The notes beneath the pieces were generated by a model. That model did no database searches. It was given only the letters and a program-made list of their open reading frames with translations, and had not been told where the DNA came from. This document shows positions 28,518-35,864 of a stretch of DNA of 43,593 nucleotides, one piece after another. The stretch lies in the IMG/VR virus record IMGVR_UViG_3300031951_000358, positions 1-43,593 of that record. One strand, given 5' to 3'. Positions within the stretch are counted from its first letter, which is position 1. The number at the start of each line of letters is the position of its first letter. Both the position numbers and the translations under genes were made by a program. The DNA comes from a virus.

Positions 28518-29081
28518 TTAGATATTACTATACCATGCTTTAATTACCGGATGTAGTATTTCATCGGTGTAGTCCATTTTCATGGTGTTAACAATTGCCA
28601 GGATGATCTGGATATTGCCTTTAACATAACCCTTTTTAGAGTTAATACGATCCACACTGGGACGAAAAGGATTGCGATTTCCCTTAGTCCCCAATTCCAT
28701 CTGGAATGGAATTTTCGTAATAGCACATTTACCTTCACAGGCATTGAACTTACTCTGAATATATTGCGGAGTAAGATTAAACGCCATCTTACGACCTTTC
28801 TTTTCATGAGCAGCAACACGATTCTTTAGAGCAACAAATTCAGTAATACCAAATTTGTCAGGGGCAGCCTTTTTAGCTCTATTCGCCGCGCGAGTTTTCA
28901 CGCGAATCGCTTCTTTTTGCTCAGGTGTAAGATCTTTCTTTTTCTTTTGGTAATCCCATTTACCAAAAGCCGTTGCCATGGCATCCTCTTCGGGTGTCAA
29001 CGGTCTTGCATCTAGTCGCCTAATCTGATGCAGGCGTTTAGCTTCTTTACGAACTTTCGGATCTTCAAAATTATACGTCAT
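28518..29081 (-). CDS. HNH-like endonuclease domain protein
   Basis: A 187-residue protein. The first 85 residues are basic and helical ([20 protein letters not shown]). The C-terminal part has the layout of a phage HNH/His-Me-finger domain: [12 protein letters not shown], then [20 protein letters not shown], then IVNTMKMD. The DRI...GY...GN signature is typical of this subfamily, though the usual DHI histidine is Arg here, so catalytic status is uncertain. It overlaps the end of the preceding gene by 11 bases. It could be a free-standing homing endonuclease or a packaging-related nuclease; position just after virion genes does not settle this. Confidence 0.72.
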   Translation of the reverse strand: MTYNFEDPKVRKEAKRLHQIRRLDARPLTPEEDAMATAFGKWDYQKKKKDLTPEQKEAIRVKTRAANRAKKAAPDKFGITEFVALKNRVAAHEKKGRKMAFNLTPQYIQSKFNACEGKCAITKIPFQMELGTKGNRNPFRPSVDRINSKKGYVKGNIQIILAIVNTMKMDYTDEILHPVIKAWYSNI

Positions 29082-29319
29082 AATTAACCTTATGGATCAT
29101 TTTATCGCCCATGTGACTATTAACGCTTTCTTTTAAGAGACCGTTATAATCAGCTTGAGTAATTTGTCTAGTAGATACAATAGTTTCTCCTAGACATTTT
29201 TGATCTAATTCAGCAGCTTCTTCCATTACAACTGTGTCCTCAGCGTGTTCTGCTGATTCGCATTCAATGGTATAGTAGTGTCTGAATGTAGTGATAGTTT
29301 CAACAAGATATAATGCCAT
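29071..29319 (-). CDS. Conserved small phage protein of unknown function
   Basis: An 82-residue acidic protein, [20 protein letters not shown] onward, with a beta-alpha-beta look ([49 protein letters not shown]). The LGETI-(V/F)-S-x-R-x-I motif is familiar from a widespread T4-like marine phage family without known function. The ribosome site is TAGG before ATG. A hairpin terminator for the upstream winged-helix gene lies just before it, so its transcript probably depends on read-through. Confidence 0.7.
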   Translation of the reverse strand: MALYLVETITTFRHYYTIECESAEHAEDTVVMEEAAELDQKCLGETIVSTRQITQADYNGLLKESVNSHMGDKMIHKVNYDV

Positions 29320-29333
29320 AATATAAACCTAAT

Positions 29334-29358
29334 AAAATTCCGCGTACGCCTTGCGGAA
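29334..29358 (-). terminator. Terminator after winged-helix gene
   Basis: Stem TTCCGC/GCGGAA with 9-base loop, followed by TTTTATT on the minus strand. Confidence 0.72.
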
Positions 29359-29405
29359 ACACTTTATCTAAAATAGACTGGTCGGAGTGCTCGTTCTAAT
29401 TTAAA

Positions 29406-29648
29406 TTAGAATGCGTCGCTACCGTGCAATGCATAAGCAGAAGCTACCATTGCGCGTGAAGGAGTGCCAAGACGGTAAGCAATTTTACCATTCTTTGTGC
29501 TGTTAGTGTAAACAGCGTAACCGTCTGCACGGAGTTCGCTGATACGAGGACGGATGCTGTCCTCTTTGCTGTTGGTCAAGCCTGCGATTTGTGCAGGTGT
29601 GAATTGACGACCAGATTTAAGAATATTCAAAACACGCTCTTTAAGCAT
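29406..29648 (-). CDS. Winged-helix DNA-binding regulator
   Basis: An 80-residue protein starting MLKERVLNILKSGRQFTPAQ. I prefer the ATG at 29648 because GGAG lies six bases upstream of it; an in-frame ATG 12 bases earlier would overlap that GGAG. The sequence matches a winged helix: a helix (ERVLNILKS), a helix-turn-helix (TPAQIAGLTNSKEDSIRPRI), a recognition helix ending in SELRADGY, and a wing (YAVYTNSTKNGKIAYRL). Close relatives occur in many T4-like phages as small transcription-associated proteins. A consensus sigma70 promoter sits about 70 bases upstream and a terminator about 50 bases downstream, so it is probably a single-gene early transcript. Confidence 0.8.
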   Translation of the reverse strand: MLKERVLNILKSGRQFTPAQIAGLTNSKEDSIRPRISELRADGYAVYTNSTKNGKIAYRLGTPSRAMVASAYALHGSDAF

Positions 29649-29725
29649 ATTAATCTCCATTATACAAAATAACCGCTTTAGAAAATACTCGATAATGGCG
29701 GTTGATTCATTACCGAATATACATT

Positions 29726-29754
29726 ATTATAACAGATTTATTACAATCTGTCAA
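29726..29754 (-). promoter_or_regulatory. sigma70 promoter for winged-helix gene
   Basis: TTGACA, 17 bases, TATAAT. ACAGATT and AATCTGT form an inverted repeat across the spacer, a possible operator. Confidence 0.85.
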
Positions 29755-29759
29755 CCTTA

Positions 29760-29972
29760 TTAACGAGGTTTTTTGACCTTTTTAAGGTATTCAATACCAA
29801 TTTTGCCCTGTTCAATTTCATTCAAAGCGGTAACAATTGGTTTATTATTTGTTTCAATCAATGGCTTGTATCCACGTTTCAATTCCCTTGCTCGTATAGA
29901 TGCAATGAGAACCAAATCATAACGATTGCCAATCATTTCGACTGCTGCTTGAGATGTGTATCTAGATGTCAT
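29760..29972 (-). CDS. rpoZ: RNA polymerase omega subunit homologue
   Basis: A 70-residue protein aligning from start to end with bacterial omega. SRYTSQAAVEMIGNRYDLVL corresponds to the E. coli [20 protein letters not shown] region, with RARELKRG, then NKPIVTALNEIEQGKIGIEY. Omega binds the beta-prime C-terminus, aids polymerase assembly and forms part of the ppGpp site 1; the Arg in the N-terminal (A/S)-R-x-T motif is retained. The C-terminal GKIGIEYLKKV resembles the betaproteobacterial form (from memory). The ribosome site AAAGG is well placed. It lies between a tRNA gene and an early promoter. A phage-borne omega could alter host polymerase composition or ppGpp response; that is inference. 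Confidence 0.85.
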   Translation of the reverse strand: MTSRYTSQAAVEMIGNRYDLVLIASIRARELKRGYKPLIETNNKPIVTALNEIEQGKIGIEYLKKVKKPR

Positions 29973-29990
29973 ATTAACCTTTATTAATGG

Positions 29991-30064
<74 letters not shown>

Positions 30065-30070
30065 AACTTT

Positions 30071-30199
30071 TTAAATTACTTCGTATTCGTCTTTGCCCAC
30101 ACCGCATTCTGGGCATAAAAAATCTGCAGGAAGTTCTTCCCATTTACCTTCTGTTTGATCATCGTGGATATGACCACAAACTACGCATACGTGTTCCAT
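30071..30199 (-). CDS. Rubredoxin-type domain protein (42 aa)
   Basis: A 42-residue frame, MEHVCVVCGHIHDDQTEGKW, ending CPECGVGKDEYEVI. It contains C5-x-x-C8-G and C29-P-x-C32-G, the two knuckles that hold a single Fe(SCys)4. The ending matches the rubredoxin-like C-terminus of rubrerythrin. It overlaps the rubrerythrin stop by one base (TAATG), so translation is coupled. It is shorter than classic rubredoxins (50-55). It would pass electrons to the di-iron partner. Its stop lies 7 bases from the 5' end of the neighbouring tRNA gene. Confidence 0.85.
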   Translation of the reverse strand: MEHVCVVCGHIHDDQTEGKWEELPADFLCPECGVGKDEYEVI

Positions 30200-30648
30200 T
30201 ATAGGTTCTCCAATACTTGTTTATACGCATTAGCATGACGCTCTTCAACTTTCTTAAGAGCAGCAAAACGCTTTTCTGCTTTCTTAAGAACTTCTAAAAA
30301 TTGTTCTGCGTGTTCTTTTGATTCTTGAATTTGATTGCTGGCCTCAAGCATTGCTTTTGTATTGCCCTCATGCTCAGCAGCTCGTTTGAATTCAGGATAC
30401 ATTTCAGTATACTCATAAGTTTCACCGTCAATTGCTTTCTGTAAACATTCTTTGGTAGATGGTTTACCGATTAGCAATTCTAAATGACCCCATGCGTGTT
30501 TAATTTCTTGATCTGCAGTATGTTCAAAGTGTTTGGCAACATCTTCAAACCCTTCTTCACGAGCAATCTTAGCGAAATATCGATACTTGATATGAGCCAT
30601 GGATTCGCCAGCCAATGCGCTCTCAAGATTTTTTAATGTAATAGACAT
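30199..30648 (-). CDS. Rubrerythrin-like di-iron protein lacking its rubredoxin tail
   Basis: A 149-residue ferritin-like four-helix protein. The ATG at 30648 (MSITLKNLESALAGESMAHI) is preceded by AGGA; an upstream in-frame codon would run into the tRNA-Leu gene. Metal-ligand helices are visible: GES at 14-16, ADQEIKHAWGH near 45-55, YPEFKRAAEHEG, and ESKEHAEQF. Rubrerythrins reduce peroxide using a di-iron site plus a C-terminal rubredoxin domain. Here that domain is a separate coupled gene. A role in oxidative stress defence or iron handling during infection is inferred from the family. Confidence 0.87.
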   Translation of the reverse strand: MSITLKNLESALAGESMAHIKYRYFAKIAREEGFEDVAKHFEHTADQEIKHAWGHLELLIGKPSTKECLQKAIDGETYEYTEMYPEFKRAAEHEGNTKAMLEASNQIQESKEHAEQFLEVLKKAEKRFAALKKVEERHANAYKQVLENL

Positions 30649-30667
30649 AATTTTCCTAATATAAAAA

Positions 30668-30752
30668 TGGTACCTGAGACCGGAATCGAACCGGTACACC
30701 TTGCGGCGAGAGATTTTAAGTCTCTTGTGTCTACCTATTTCACCACTCAGGC
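30668..30752 (-). tRNA. tRNA-Leu(TAA)
   Basis: A class II cloverleaf with acceptor GCCTGAG/CTCAGGT, anticodon loop CTTAAAA, a normal long variable arm (CGCCGCAAGGTGT) and encoded CCA (30668-30670). Confidence 0.93.
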
Positions 30753-30759
30753 GTTTGTT

Positions 30760-31056
30760 TTATCCTATGTAATCCACATCGATCTCTGACCAAGTACGTA
30801 ACTTATTGAATTTTCTTTGTTTAAACTGAACCACATTACTATAAGAAATAACTTTATGTGTGGCCAGTAAGTCAATCATTGCTAGTACATCACCCAATTC
30901 TTCTTCAAGATGGAGTGTATTTGTTTTACTTGGGGTATCTGGATGTGTATCAAACAATCCGAATCGAAATACTTTCGATGTTGCTTGAATTACTTCTGCG
31001 CATTCTTCTTGCAAAATTTGAAGAATTGCCGCTTGATCTTTGTTAAGTTCGTTCAT
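30760..31056 (-). CDS. MazG-like nucleotide pyrophosphohydrolase
   Basis: A 98-residue all-alpha protein with the MazG/NTP-PPase metal signature: E17-E18-x-x-E21 (LQEECAEVIQ) and a second helix LEEELGDVLAMID. Such enzymes hydrolyse (d)NTPs to NMP and PPi; phage versions have been proposed to act on dNTPs or on ppGpp. A consensus sigma70 promoter gives a 13-base leader containing AAGGTGA, so it starts an early transcript that runs into tRNA-Leu, rubrerythrin and rubredoxin. Substrate is not readable from sequence. Confidence 0.83.
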   Translation of the reverse strand: MNELNKDQAAILQILQEECAEVIQATSKVFRFGLFDTHPDTPSKTNTLHLEEELGDVLAMIDLLATHKVISYSNVVQFKQRKFNKLRTWSEIDVDYIG

Positions 31057-31075
31057 ATTGTCACCTTAAAAATAT

Positions 31076-31104
31076 ATTATAACATACTATTGATCAGAAG
31101 TCAA
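31076..31104 (-). promoter_or_regulatory. sigma70 promoter for MazG-like gene
   Basis: TTGACT, 17 bases, TATAAT; predicted leader 13 bases. The -35 overlaps the 3' end of the GNAT-like gene. Confidence 0.83.
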
Positions 31105-31532
31105 GCATATTCGTAATTTACGGTATCCAAATTCTTTCTAAATTCGGTTGCACCGTTTTTAATATGAAAACGTCTTGCCATTTCGGTTGGTGGACTTAAA
31201 GTAACAAAACGCTTTATATGGGGTTTGTTTAAAACAATATCGTTTCTTGCTTTAAATATAAGTTCACGTCCAGCACCTGGAGTATAACTCCAAATGGTGT
31301 AGAATATAACAGTAGATGGGGATGCAGAAGTTCTAAATAATTCAGAACAAGATGTTGGAATGTCATCCATGTAAGCAACACAAACTACTGCTTGCGGCTT
31401 TTCATCTTTCATTAAAATTAAAACTTCTCTATTTTCGCTGATTCTAAAGTCTACAGGAATTTCAGGGCGAACGGGGTCGTCCTTAATTAAGTTTAATATT
31501 GGATCAGACAAATTAGATGGTTTGTATATCAT
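31101..31532 (-). CDS. GNAT-like acetyltransferase-fold protein
   Basis: A 143-residue protein from the ATG at 31532 (MIYKPSNLSDPILNLIKDDP); an in-frame TTG 12 bases upstream is the only alternative. Strands EVLILMKDEKPQAVVCVAYM and STVIFYTIWSYTPGAGRELI form the usual GNAT core. PGAGRE takes the place of the acetyl-CoA loop, and MARRFHIKNGATEFRKNLDT is the typical C-terminal substrate segment. A perfect late promoter lies 36 bases upstream. Similar proteins occur in T4-like cyanophages without assigned substrates. Confidence 0.68.
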   Translation of the reverse strand: MIYKPSNLSDPILNLIKDDPVRPEIPVDFRISENREVLILMKDEKPQAVVCVAYMDDIPTSCSELFRTSASPSTVIFYTIWSYTPGAGRELIFKARNDIVLNKPHIKRFVTLSPPTEMARRFHIKNGATEFRKNLDTVNYEYA

Positions 31533-31567
31533 GATTAGGTACAAATTGACAGTAGGCTTTATGTTAT

Positions 31568-31575
31568 TATTTATA
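31568..31575 (-). promoter_or_regulatory. Late promoter TATAAATA
   Basis: Perfect box followed by ATAA, upstream of the GNAT-like gene. Confidence 0.8.
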
Positions 31576-31614
31576 CCTAAACTATCAAAATTTTTCTTAT
31601 GTATAAAAATATTT

Positions 31615-32247
31615 TTACTTAAATTTGGGGCCTAGTACCCACCATACTACAGATTTGCGAATACCTTTTTTAATGGGTGTTACTCTGTGTTTTACAAATG
31701 ACGGGAATGCTATAATTCTGCCTCGTTTTTGTTCTGCCGCAATATATGGGCCACCTGTATCAAATTCAAGGTCACCCCCTTTAAACGCGTTTGTATCAGA
31801 CAACACCAATGTAAAACTTAATTTTCTTGGTAGTATAAATGGTTTATCTTTATTAAGGACATCTTCACCATACATTATATCTGTATGGAAGTTGTAATGA
31901 TCATTCTTTTTGTTATATTCAGTGTATTGCAGATGGGAATATCCAGTTAAATCAAAATTATAGAAATAATTATTGATATGTACCGAAATGGTATTTATTT
32001 TTTCAAATAGCCATTGATTTGTTTCGTTTATGTGGACAAATTTAACATCTGATTTTCTAAGATCATCGAAGGAGTCTTCTCCCTTTTTACCAAAAACTGC
32101 TCCGGGGGTTAGTTTTCCAGTTTCTTCTGATGAAAAATATTCTTCTAATTTATCAAGTTCTTCATCCGTGAAAAAGCCATCCCAAAATACATATGGATAA
32201 AGTACACAATTGGTTACTTCTGGATTATTTGAAATAAAACTACGCAT
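31615..32247 (-). CDS. 2-oxoglutarate/Fe(II) oxygenase (prolyl-hydroxylase-like)
   Basis: A 210-residue protein with the complete facial triad: H121-x-D123 (YNFHTDIM) and H187 (PSFVKHRVTPI), plus R197 for 2-oxoglutarate binding (GIRKSVVWWVLG). It resembles the PKHD/prolyl-4-hydroxylase family common in marine T4-like phages. These couple 2-oxoglutarate decarboxylation to hydroxylation of a protein, nucleic acid or small-molecule substrate, unknown here. A consensus sigma70 promoter gives a 15-base leader with AAAGGAATC. It reads away from the plus-strand J-domain gene. Confidence 0.87.
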   Translation of the reverse strand: MRSFISNNPEVTNCVLYPYVFWDGFFTDEELDKLEEYFSSEETGKLTPGAVFGKKGEDSFDDLRKSDVKFVHINETNQWLFEKINTISVHINNYFYNFDLTGYSHLQYTEYNKKNDHYNFHTDIMYGEDVLNKDKPFILPRKLSFTLVLSDTNAFKGGDLEFDTGGPYIAAEQKRGRIIAFPSFVKHRVTPIKKGIRKSVVWWVLGPKFK

Positions 32248-32268
32248 AAGATTCCTTTAATATATACT

Positions 32269-32297
32269 ATTATATTATATTACAACTTATCTGTCAA
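32269..32297 (-). promoter_or_regulatory. sigma70 promoter for 2OG oxygenase gene
   Basis: TTGACA, 17 bases, TATAAT; predicted leader 15 bases. Confidence 0.82.
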
Positions 32298-32331
32298 TTA
32301 CTTTTGGTAGAATAAATAAAATTTATCTAAA

Positions 32332-32907
32332 ATGAACCCCTATGAAGAATTAGACGTTTCAAGAAATGCTACTACCGAAGAAATACGGCAAAGGTATAGG
32401 ATACTTGCACAACTTCATCATCCAGATAAAGGCGGAGATGAGGAAATTTTTAAACGTATAAAACTTGCATATGAAATACTAAGTGATACTATTCGTAGAA
32501 AAGAATATGATAAAACTGGTAAAACTCATCCAACTCGAGATATACGGAATGAATCTTTAGAAATTATTGGTCAACTGTTATTCAGAATTGTACCAAATTG
32601 CAATCCTGAAATAGATAATTTAATTGGTATAATGACCGAAGATATATTCAAAACAAAAGAAGAGTTAACTGTAAATATTGCTATTTGCGAGACTCATATA
32701 TTAAAAATTAATAAAGTAATAAATCGATTAAAAATTAAAACTGATGATGAAAATTTAATTTTAAAATTTTTAGAAAAACAATTAGATACTCGTTTACAAG
32801 AAAATTTAGAGTTTAAAAGAAAAATAGATGTATGTGAGGTTGTATTGTCTATTCTTAAAGACTATGAATATGGATTAGCTAGTTTAATGCCGCCTCTAGA
32901 TAACTAA
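32332..32907 (+). CDS. J-domain (DnaJ-like) co-chaperone, only plus-strand gene
   Basis: A 191-residue protein. Residues 1-65 are a J domain: MNPYEELDVSRNATTEEIRQ, the invariant H30-P31-D32, and FKRIKLAYEILSDTIRRKEY. J domains stimulate Hsp70 ATPase. The remaining 125 residues are helical, charged and coiled-coil-like (KINKVINRLKIKTDDENLIL), with no Gly/Phe or Cys-rich zones, so this is a class C type. It is the only gene on this strand; its last 12 bases overlap the 3' end of the converging oxygenase gene. An AATAAATA late-promoter-like box lies 14 bases before the ATG, but no good ribosome site is visible. Confidence 0.83.
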   Translation: MNPYEELDVSRNATTEEIRQRYRILAQLHHPDKGGDEEIFKRIKLAYEILSDTIRRKEYDKTGKTHPTRDIRNESLEIIGQLLFRIVPNCNPEIDNLIGIMTEDIFKTKEELTVNIAICETHILKINKVINRLKIKTDDENLILKFLEKQLDTRLQENLEFKRKIDVCEVVLSILKDYEYGLASLMPPLDN

Positions 32908-33519
32908 ATCACTTATTTTATTTTTATCAGATTGCCCCAAAGTGCCTTTTAAGAAAACATTGAACGCCAAACAATATCTATCATCACTACTATTACATTG
33001 TGAAACTTCGTGATCTAAATTAGATGGGAATAAAAATATATCATTGTTTTGTGGAATGAAGGAAGAGCTTTCGCAGTTAAATATATTCCATTCGTTATAT
33101 TCAGGCGAAATAATTTTTGGTATCACATTTGTATATGTTTTATAAACTGAAAAAATGCCAGAATCATTATCAGTCTGAATATAAACTGTTCCACTAAAAA
33201 TACTGTTAGTATGATGATGTCGATGCGCCGAATCACCTCTAATATGTTTCATTACCCAAGAATTTGTTATATAAAAAGATGTGTTATTTGCAATATTAAG
33301 AACATTTCTAGTATAGATGCCAACATGATTTTCTATTTCTTTTTTTAATGATTCAAATATATCATTATCTAAAACTTTAGTATCAACAGAAATGTACCCA
33401 TTATTACTATCAATTCTTTTATAATTTAATTTTTTTATATTTTGCTTATCAAGCGAAGAAACATTAACCTTAGAAGAATAAAAAGGAATTGGAAAAAGTT
33501 GTAAAAGATTGTGTTGCAT
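32896..33519 (-). CDS. 2OG-Fe(II) oxygenase-like protein (TIGR02466-type)
   Basis: A 207-residue protein from MQHNLLQLFPIPFYSSKVNV; the ATG at 33519 lies one base behind the halogenase stop. The N-terminal LFPIPFY and the HHHTNSIFSGTVYIQ core (residues 101-115) match the TIGR02466 family of putative 2OG-Fe(II) oxygenases. H170 (PSNLDHEV) and R181 would complete metal and cosubstrate binding. It is the last gene of a coupled set with two flavin halogenase-like genes, so it probably acts on the same or a related substrate. Activity is unproven. Confidence 0.78.
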   Translation of the reverse strand: MQHNLLQLFPIPFYSSKVNVSSLDKQNIKKLNYKRIDSNNGYISVDTKVLDNDIFESLKKEIENHVGIYTRNVLNIANNTSFYITNSWVMKHIRGDSAHRHHHTNSIFSGTVYIQTDNDSGIFSVYKTYTNVIPKIISPEYNEWNIFNCESSSFIPQNNDIFLFPSNLDHEVSQCNSSDDRYCLAFNVFLKGTLGQSDKNKISDLVI

Positions 33520-33520
33520 A

Positions 33521-34687
33521 CTATAGATATTTTTTAAGATTGTCTTTAAGGCCAAGGCCTTCAATGTTTTGATGAAAAGAAGATGCTGTCCATGTTGAAT
33601 ATGAGTCTATAAACGGCGCGTAAAACAGATTCCGATGTTCTTCCTGATAAGATAAATCTATAATATTTTTAAATTTATCAGTAGTCATTGCCTTTTCTAT
33701 GCAATCAGTTCCTCGTTTTTCTGCGAAATCCCAAAAATTAGAATTAAATTTTGATCCTGCCGAATAATGCAGCATGATCATTGTTTCTGTTTCGATAATA
33801 AAATTTAAATATTCTTTATTTGCATCTTCAGGTGAAACTATGCCGTTCCAAACATCAAATGCTTTCCGTTGAATATTTTCTATAATACCAATAGAGGTTG
33901 CCTCTAATGGTTCAAGGAAGAATGAAGCGTTTCCATTATAAACTACTCTCTTTGAATAATTATTTTTATGGTAATAATTGTTAAAAGAGAATGATGACGT
34001 AGTATCACTAGGTATCAGATTGTTGGTTTGTATTATCTTTAATGCGTCTTCCTTGATTTCATCTAAAGAACTTATACTATTGTTGTACATATACCCAATA
34101 GAACATCTATTCATAAGAGGAATGCCAAAATACCATCCGTGTTTTTCCGCATTGCTAAGAGTATACTGAAATTTTGGAGAATCCCAAAAACACTGCGTTA
34201 CATATACTGAATTTACAGGTATATATTCTGCAGTATAATAATTACTATAATCTGCAGGTTTGCCAGAACAATCCATAATAAAATCTGCATCTATAGAATC
34301 ATACGAATCTACGTGTTTATCTATAATCGTAACTCTGCGGTTATTCTCAAGATGGTTGAAAATATATTGTTGTAATTTAACTGCGTTAAAGTGATAACCT
34401 ACCTGCCCTGGATAAAAATGGTGGAAAAATGAACTATGTTTGTTCCCCCAATTTTCTTTATATATTCCAGTTTTTAAAGTACCGTCTACATTTAATAAAT
34501 CAAATGTATTAAAATTTGCGTTATTATATAGCTGCGCTGGAAATCCCGGTAAGGATCCTTCTCCTACGGCTTGTGGTTTTACACCGGAGTCATAATAAAA
34601 ATCTATTACCCAGTCAGTGTGTCTAATAAAATGTAATGCAGACAAAACACCGGCAGTCCCTTTTCCTATAATTGCTAATTTTTTCAT
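33521..34687 (-). CDS. Tryptophan-halogenase-like flavoprotein, copy A
   Basis: A 388-residue protein. FAD-binding GxGxxG is at residues 8-13 (IIGKGTAG). GTLKTGIYKENW places K72 where halogenases have the catalytic Lys. GWYFGIPL stands for the family WxWxIP motif, with the second Trp replaced by Phe. FFLEPLEATSIG matches the conserved PLE(S/A)T loop. Length is well below PrnA-type enzymes (over 500), as usual for phage members. It overlaps copy B by four bases. Flavin halogenases make HOCl from FADH2, O2 and chloride to halogenate indoles; substrate here is unknown. Confidence 0.8.
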   Translation of the reverse strand: MKKLAIIGKGTAGVLSALHFIRHTDWVIDFYYDSGVKPQAVGEGSLPGFPAQLYNNANFNTFDLLNVDGTLKTGIYKENWGNKHSSFFHHFYPGQVGYHFNAVKLQQYIFNHLENNRRVTIIDKHVDSYDSIDADFIMDCSGKPADYSNYYTAEYIPVNSVYVTQCFWDSPKFQYTLSNAEKHGWYFGIPLMNRCSIGYMYNNSISSLDEIKEDALKIIQTNNLIPSDTTSSFSFNNYYHKNNYSKRVVYNGNASFFLEPLEATSIGIIENIQRKAFDVWNGIVSPEDANKEYLNFIIETETMIMLHYSAGSKFNSNFWDFAEKRGTDCIEKAMTTDKFKNIIDLSYQEEHRNLFYAPFIDSYSTWTASSFHQNIEGLGLKDNLKKYL

Positions 34688-35862
34688 ACATTAAATTCTT
34701 TGCATAGTTTATCAAAAATACCTAAATTATAAATGTGATCTTTCATAGAAGGCTTGATTGGCCACACTGAAAACGTAGTATTTTTTAGAGTTCTAATATC
34801 TAATGAGTCTGACATTTTAACCATTTTTAATGTATCTATAAAGTGCTCTTTATAATCGGATGTATGAATTGATTTAATTTTGTTTTCGCCTCGCTTAATA
34901 GCAAAATCCCAAAACGGCGTATCGAATTTAGAACCCGCATAATAGTGCAGCATTAAAAATGTTTCTATTTTTTCAAAATGCAACGTATAATCGTTATTTA
35001 CCTTTTCAACATCTTTATCATCTACCCAAATATCATACGCAAATCGTTGAACCATATCCATAGAAGATATAGATGTTGCTTCTAAAGGTTCTAAAAAGAA
35101 TGAGGCGTTGCCTCCGTACCCAACTCGTTTATCAAAATTCTTTTTTCTGTAATAATTTTTAAATTGTAGATGGCTTGTTCTGTCAGGAACAAGATTTAAT
35201 CCTTCAAGTATAACCGGAACATCTTTTTTAACTTCATCTAATGATGATACGTTTGTATTATACAAATAACCAATAGCGCATCTATTAGTTAATGGTATTC
35301 CAAATACCCAGCCGTGAGGCATTGCTATTGCTTCCGTGTGGGTGAATCTTGCGTTTTCCCAGTTACATTGTGTAACATATGCAGCATTAACGGGAATGTA
35401 ATCAGATATTGTATAATCGGTATAATCTTTTGGGGCTCCGGAGCAATCAAAAATATGATCGCTATCAATGGCATCATGGGCAACATTTTTATGAATAATC
35501 TTAACTCTGGGCTGTTCTCCCATATAACTAATAATAAAATTTTGAAGATCTACTGCATTAAAATGAATTGCGTGTCCCGATACGCTTCCAAATACATGCA
35601 TGAAATCTTTGCCAAATTTTCCCCAATTAGTTTTATTGACACCCATTTTAACAGTGCCATTTAATTTAAGTAAATCGGTGTATTTAAAATCAATGTTTTG
35701 GTCTAATAGTGTGGGTAATGCAAGATCGGACCCTTCCCCCACAGCTTGAGGATTAATATTAGGATCAAACACCCAATCAATTTCCCAATCAGTCCATCTT
35801 AAAAAATGAGTAACTGCTACACACCCTGCGGTACCTCTGCCAATAATTGTTATTTTTTTCAT
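34684..35862 (-). CDS. Tryptophan-halogenase-like flavoprotein, copy B
   Basis: A 392-residue paralogue of the next gene. GxGxxG is at 8-13 (IIGRGTAG), K72 in GTVKMGVNKTNW aligns with the catalytic Lys, GWVFGIPLTNRCAIGYLYN carries the same W-x-F-x-I-P variant, and FFLEPLEATSI follows. It lies two bases behind the RNase H-like gene and overlaps copy A by four bases. Divergence between copies A and B is substantial, so the pair is not a recent duplication and may form a heterodimer or act on different positions. Confidence 0.8.
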   Translation of the reverse strand: MKKITIIGRGTAGCVAVTHFLRWTDWEIDWVFDPNINPQAVGEGSDLALPTLLDQNIDFKYTDLLKLNGTVKMGVNKTNWGKFGKDFMHVFGSVSGHAIHFNAVDLQNFIISYMGEQPRVKIIHKNVAHDAIDSDHIFDCSGAPKDYTDYTISDYIPVNAAYVTQCNWENARFTHTEAIAMPHGWVFGIPLTNRCAIGYLYNTNVSSLDEVKKDVPVILEGLNLVPDRTSHLQFKNYYRKKNFDKRVGYGGNASFFLEPLEATSISSMDMVQRFAYDIWVDDKDVEKVNNDYTLHFEKIETFLMLHYYAGSKFDTPFWDFAIKRGENKIKSIHTSDYKEHFIDTLKMVKMSDSLDIRTLKNTTFSVWPIKPSMKDHIYNLGIFDKLCKEFNV

Positions 35863-35864
35863 AG

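Noticed and set aside
28518-29081. Homing intron interrupting a gene around the HNH-like protein
   Set aside because: Flanking genes are intact and no intron core elements are visible; it is treated as free-standing.
31546-31575. Plus-strand TTGACA followed 17 bases later by ATTTAT
   Set aside because: The -10 is poor and the same bases form a perfect minus-strand late promoter; no plus-strand gene follows nearby.
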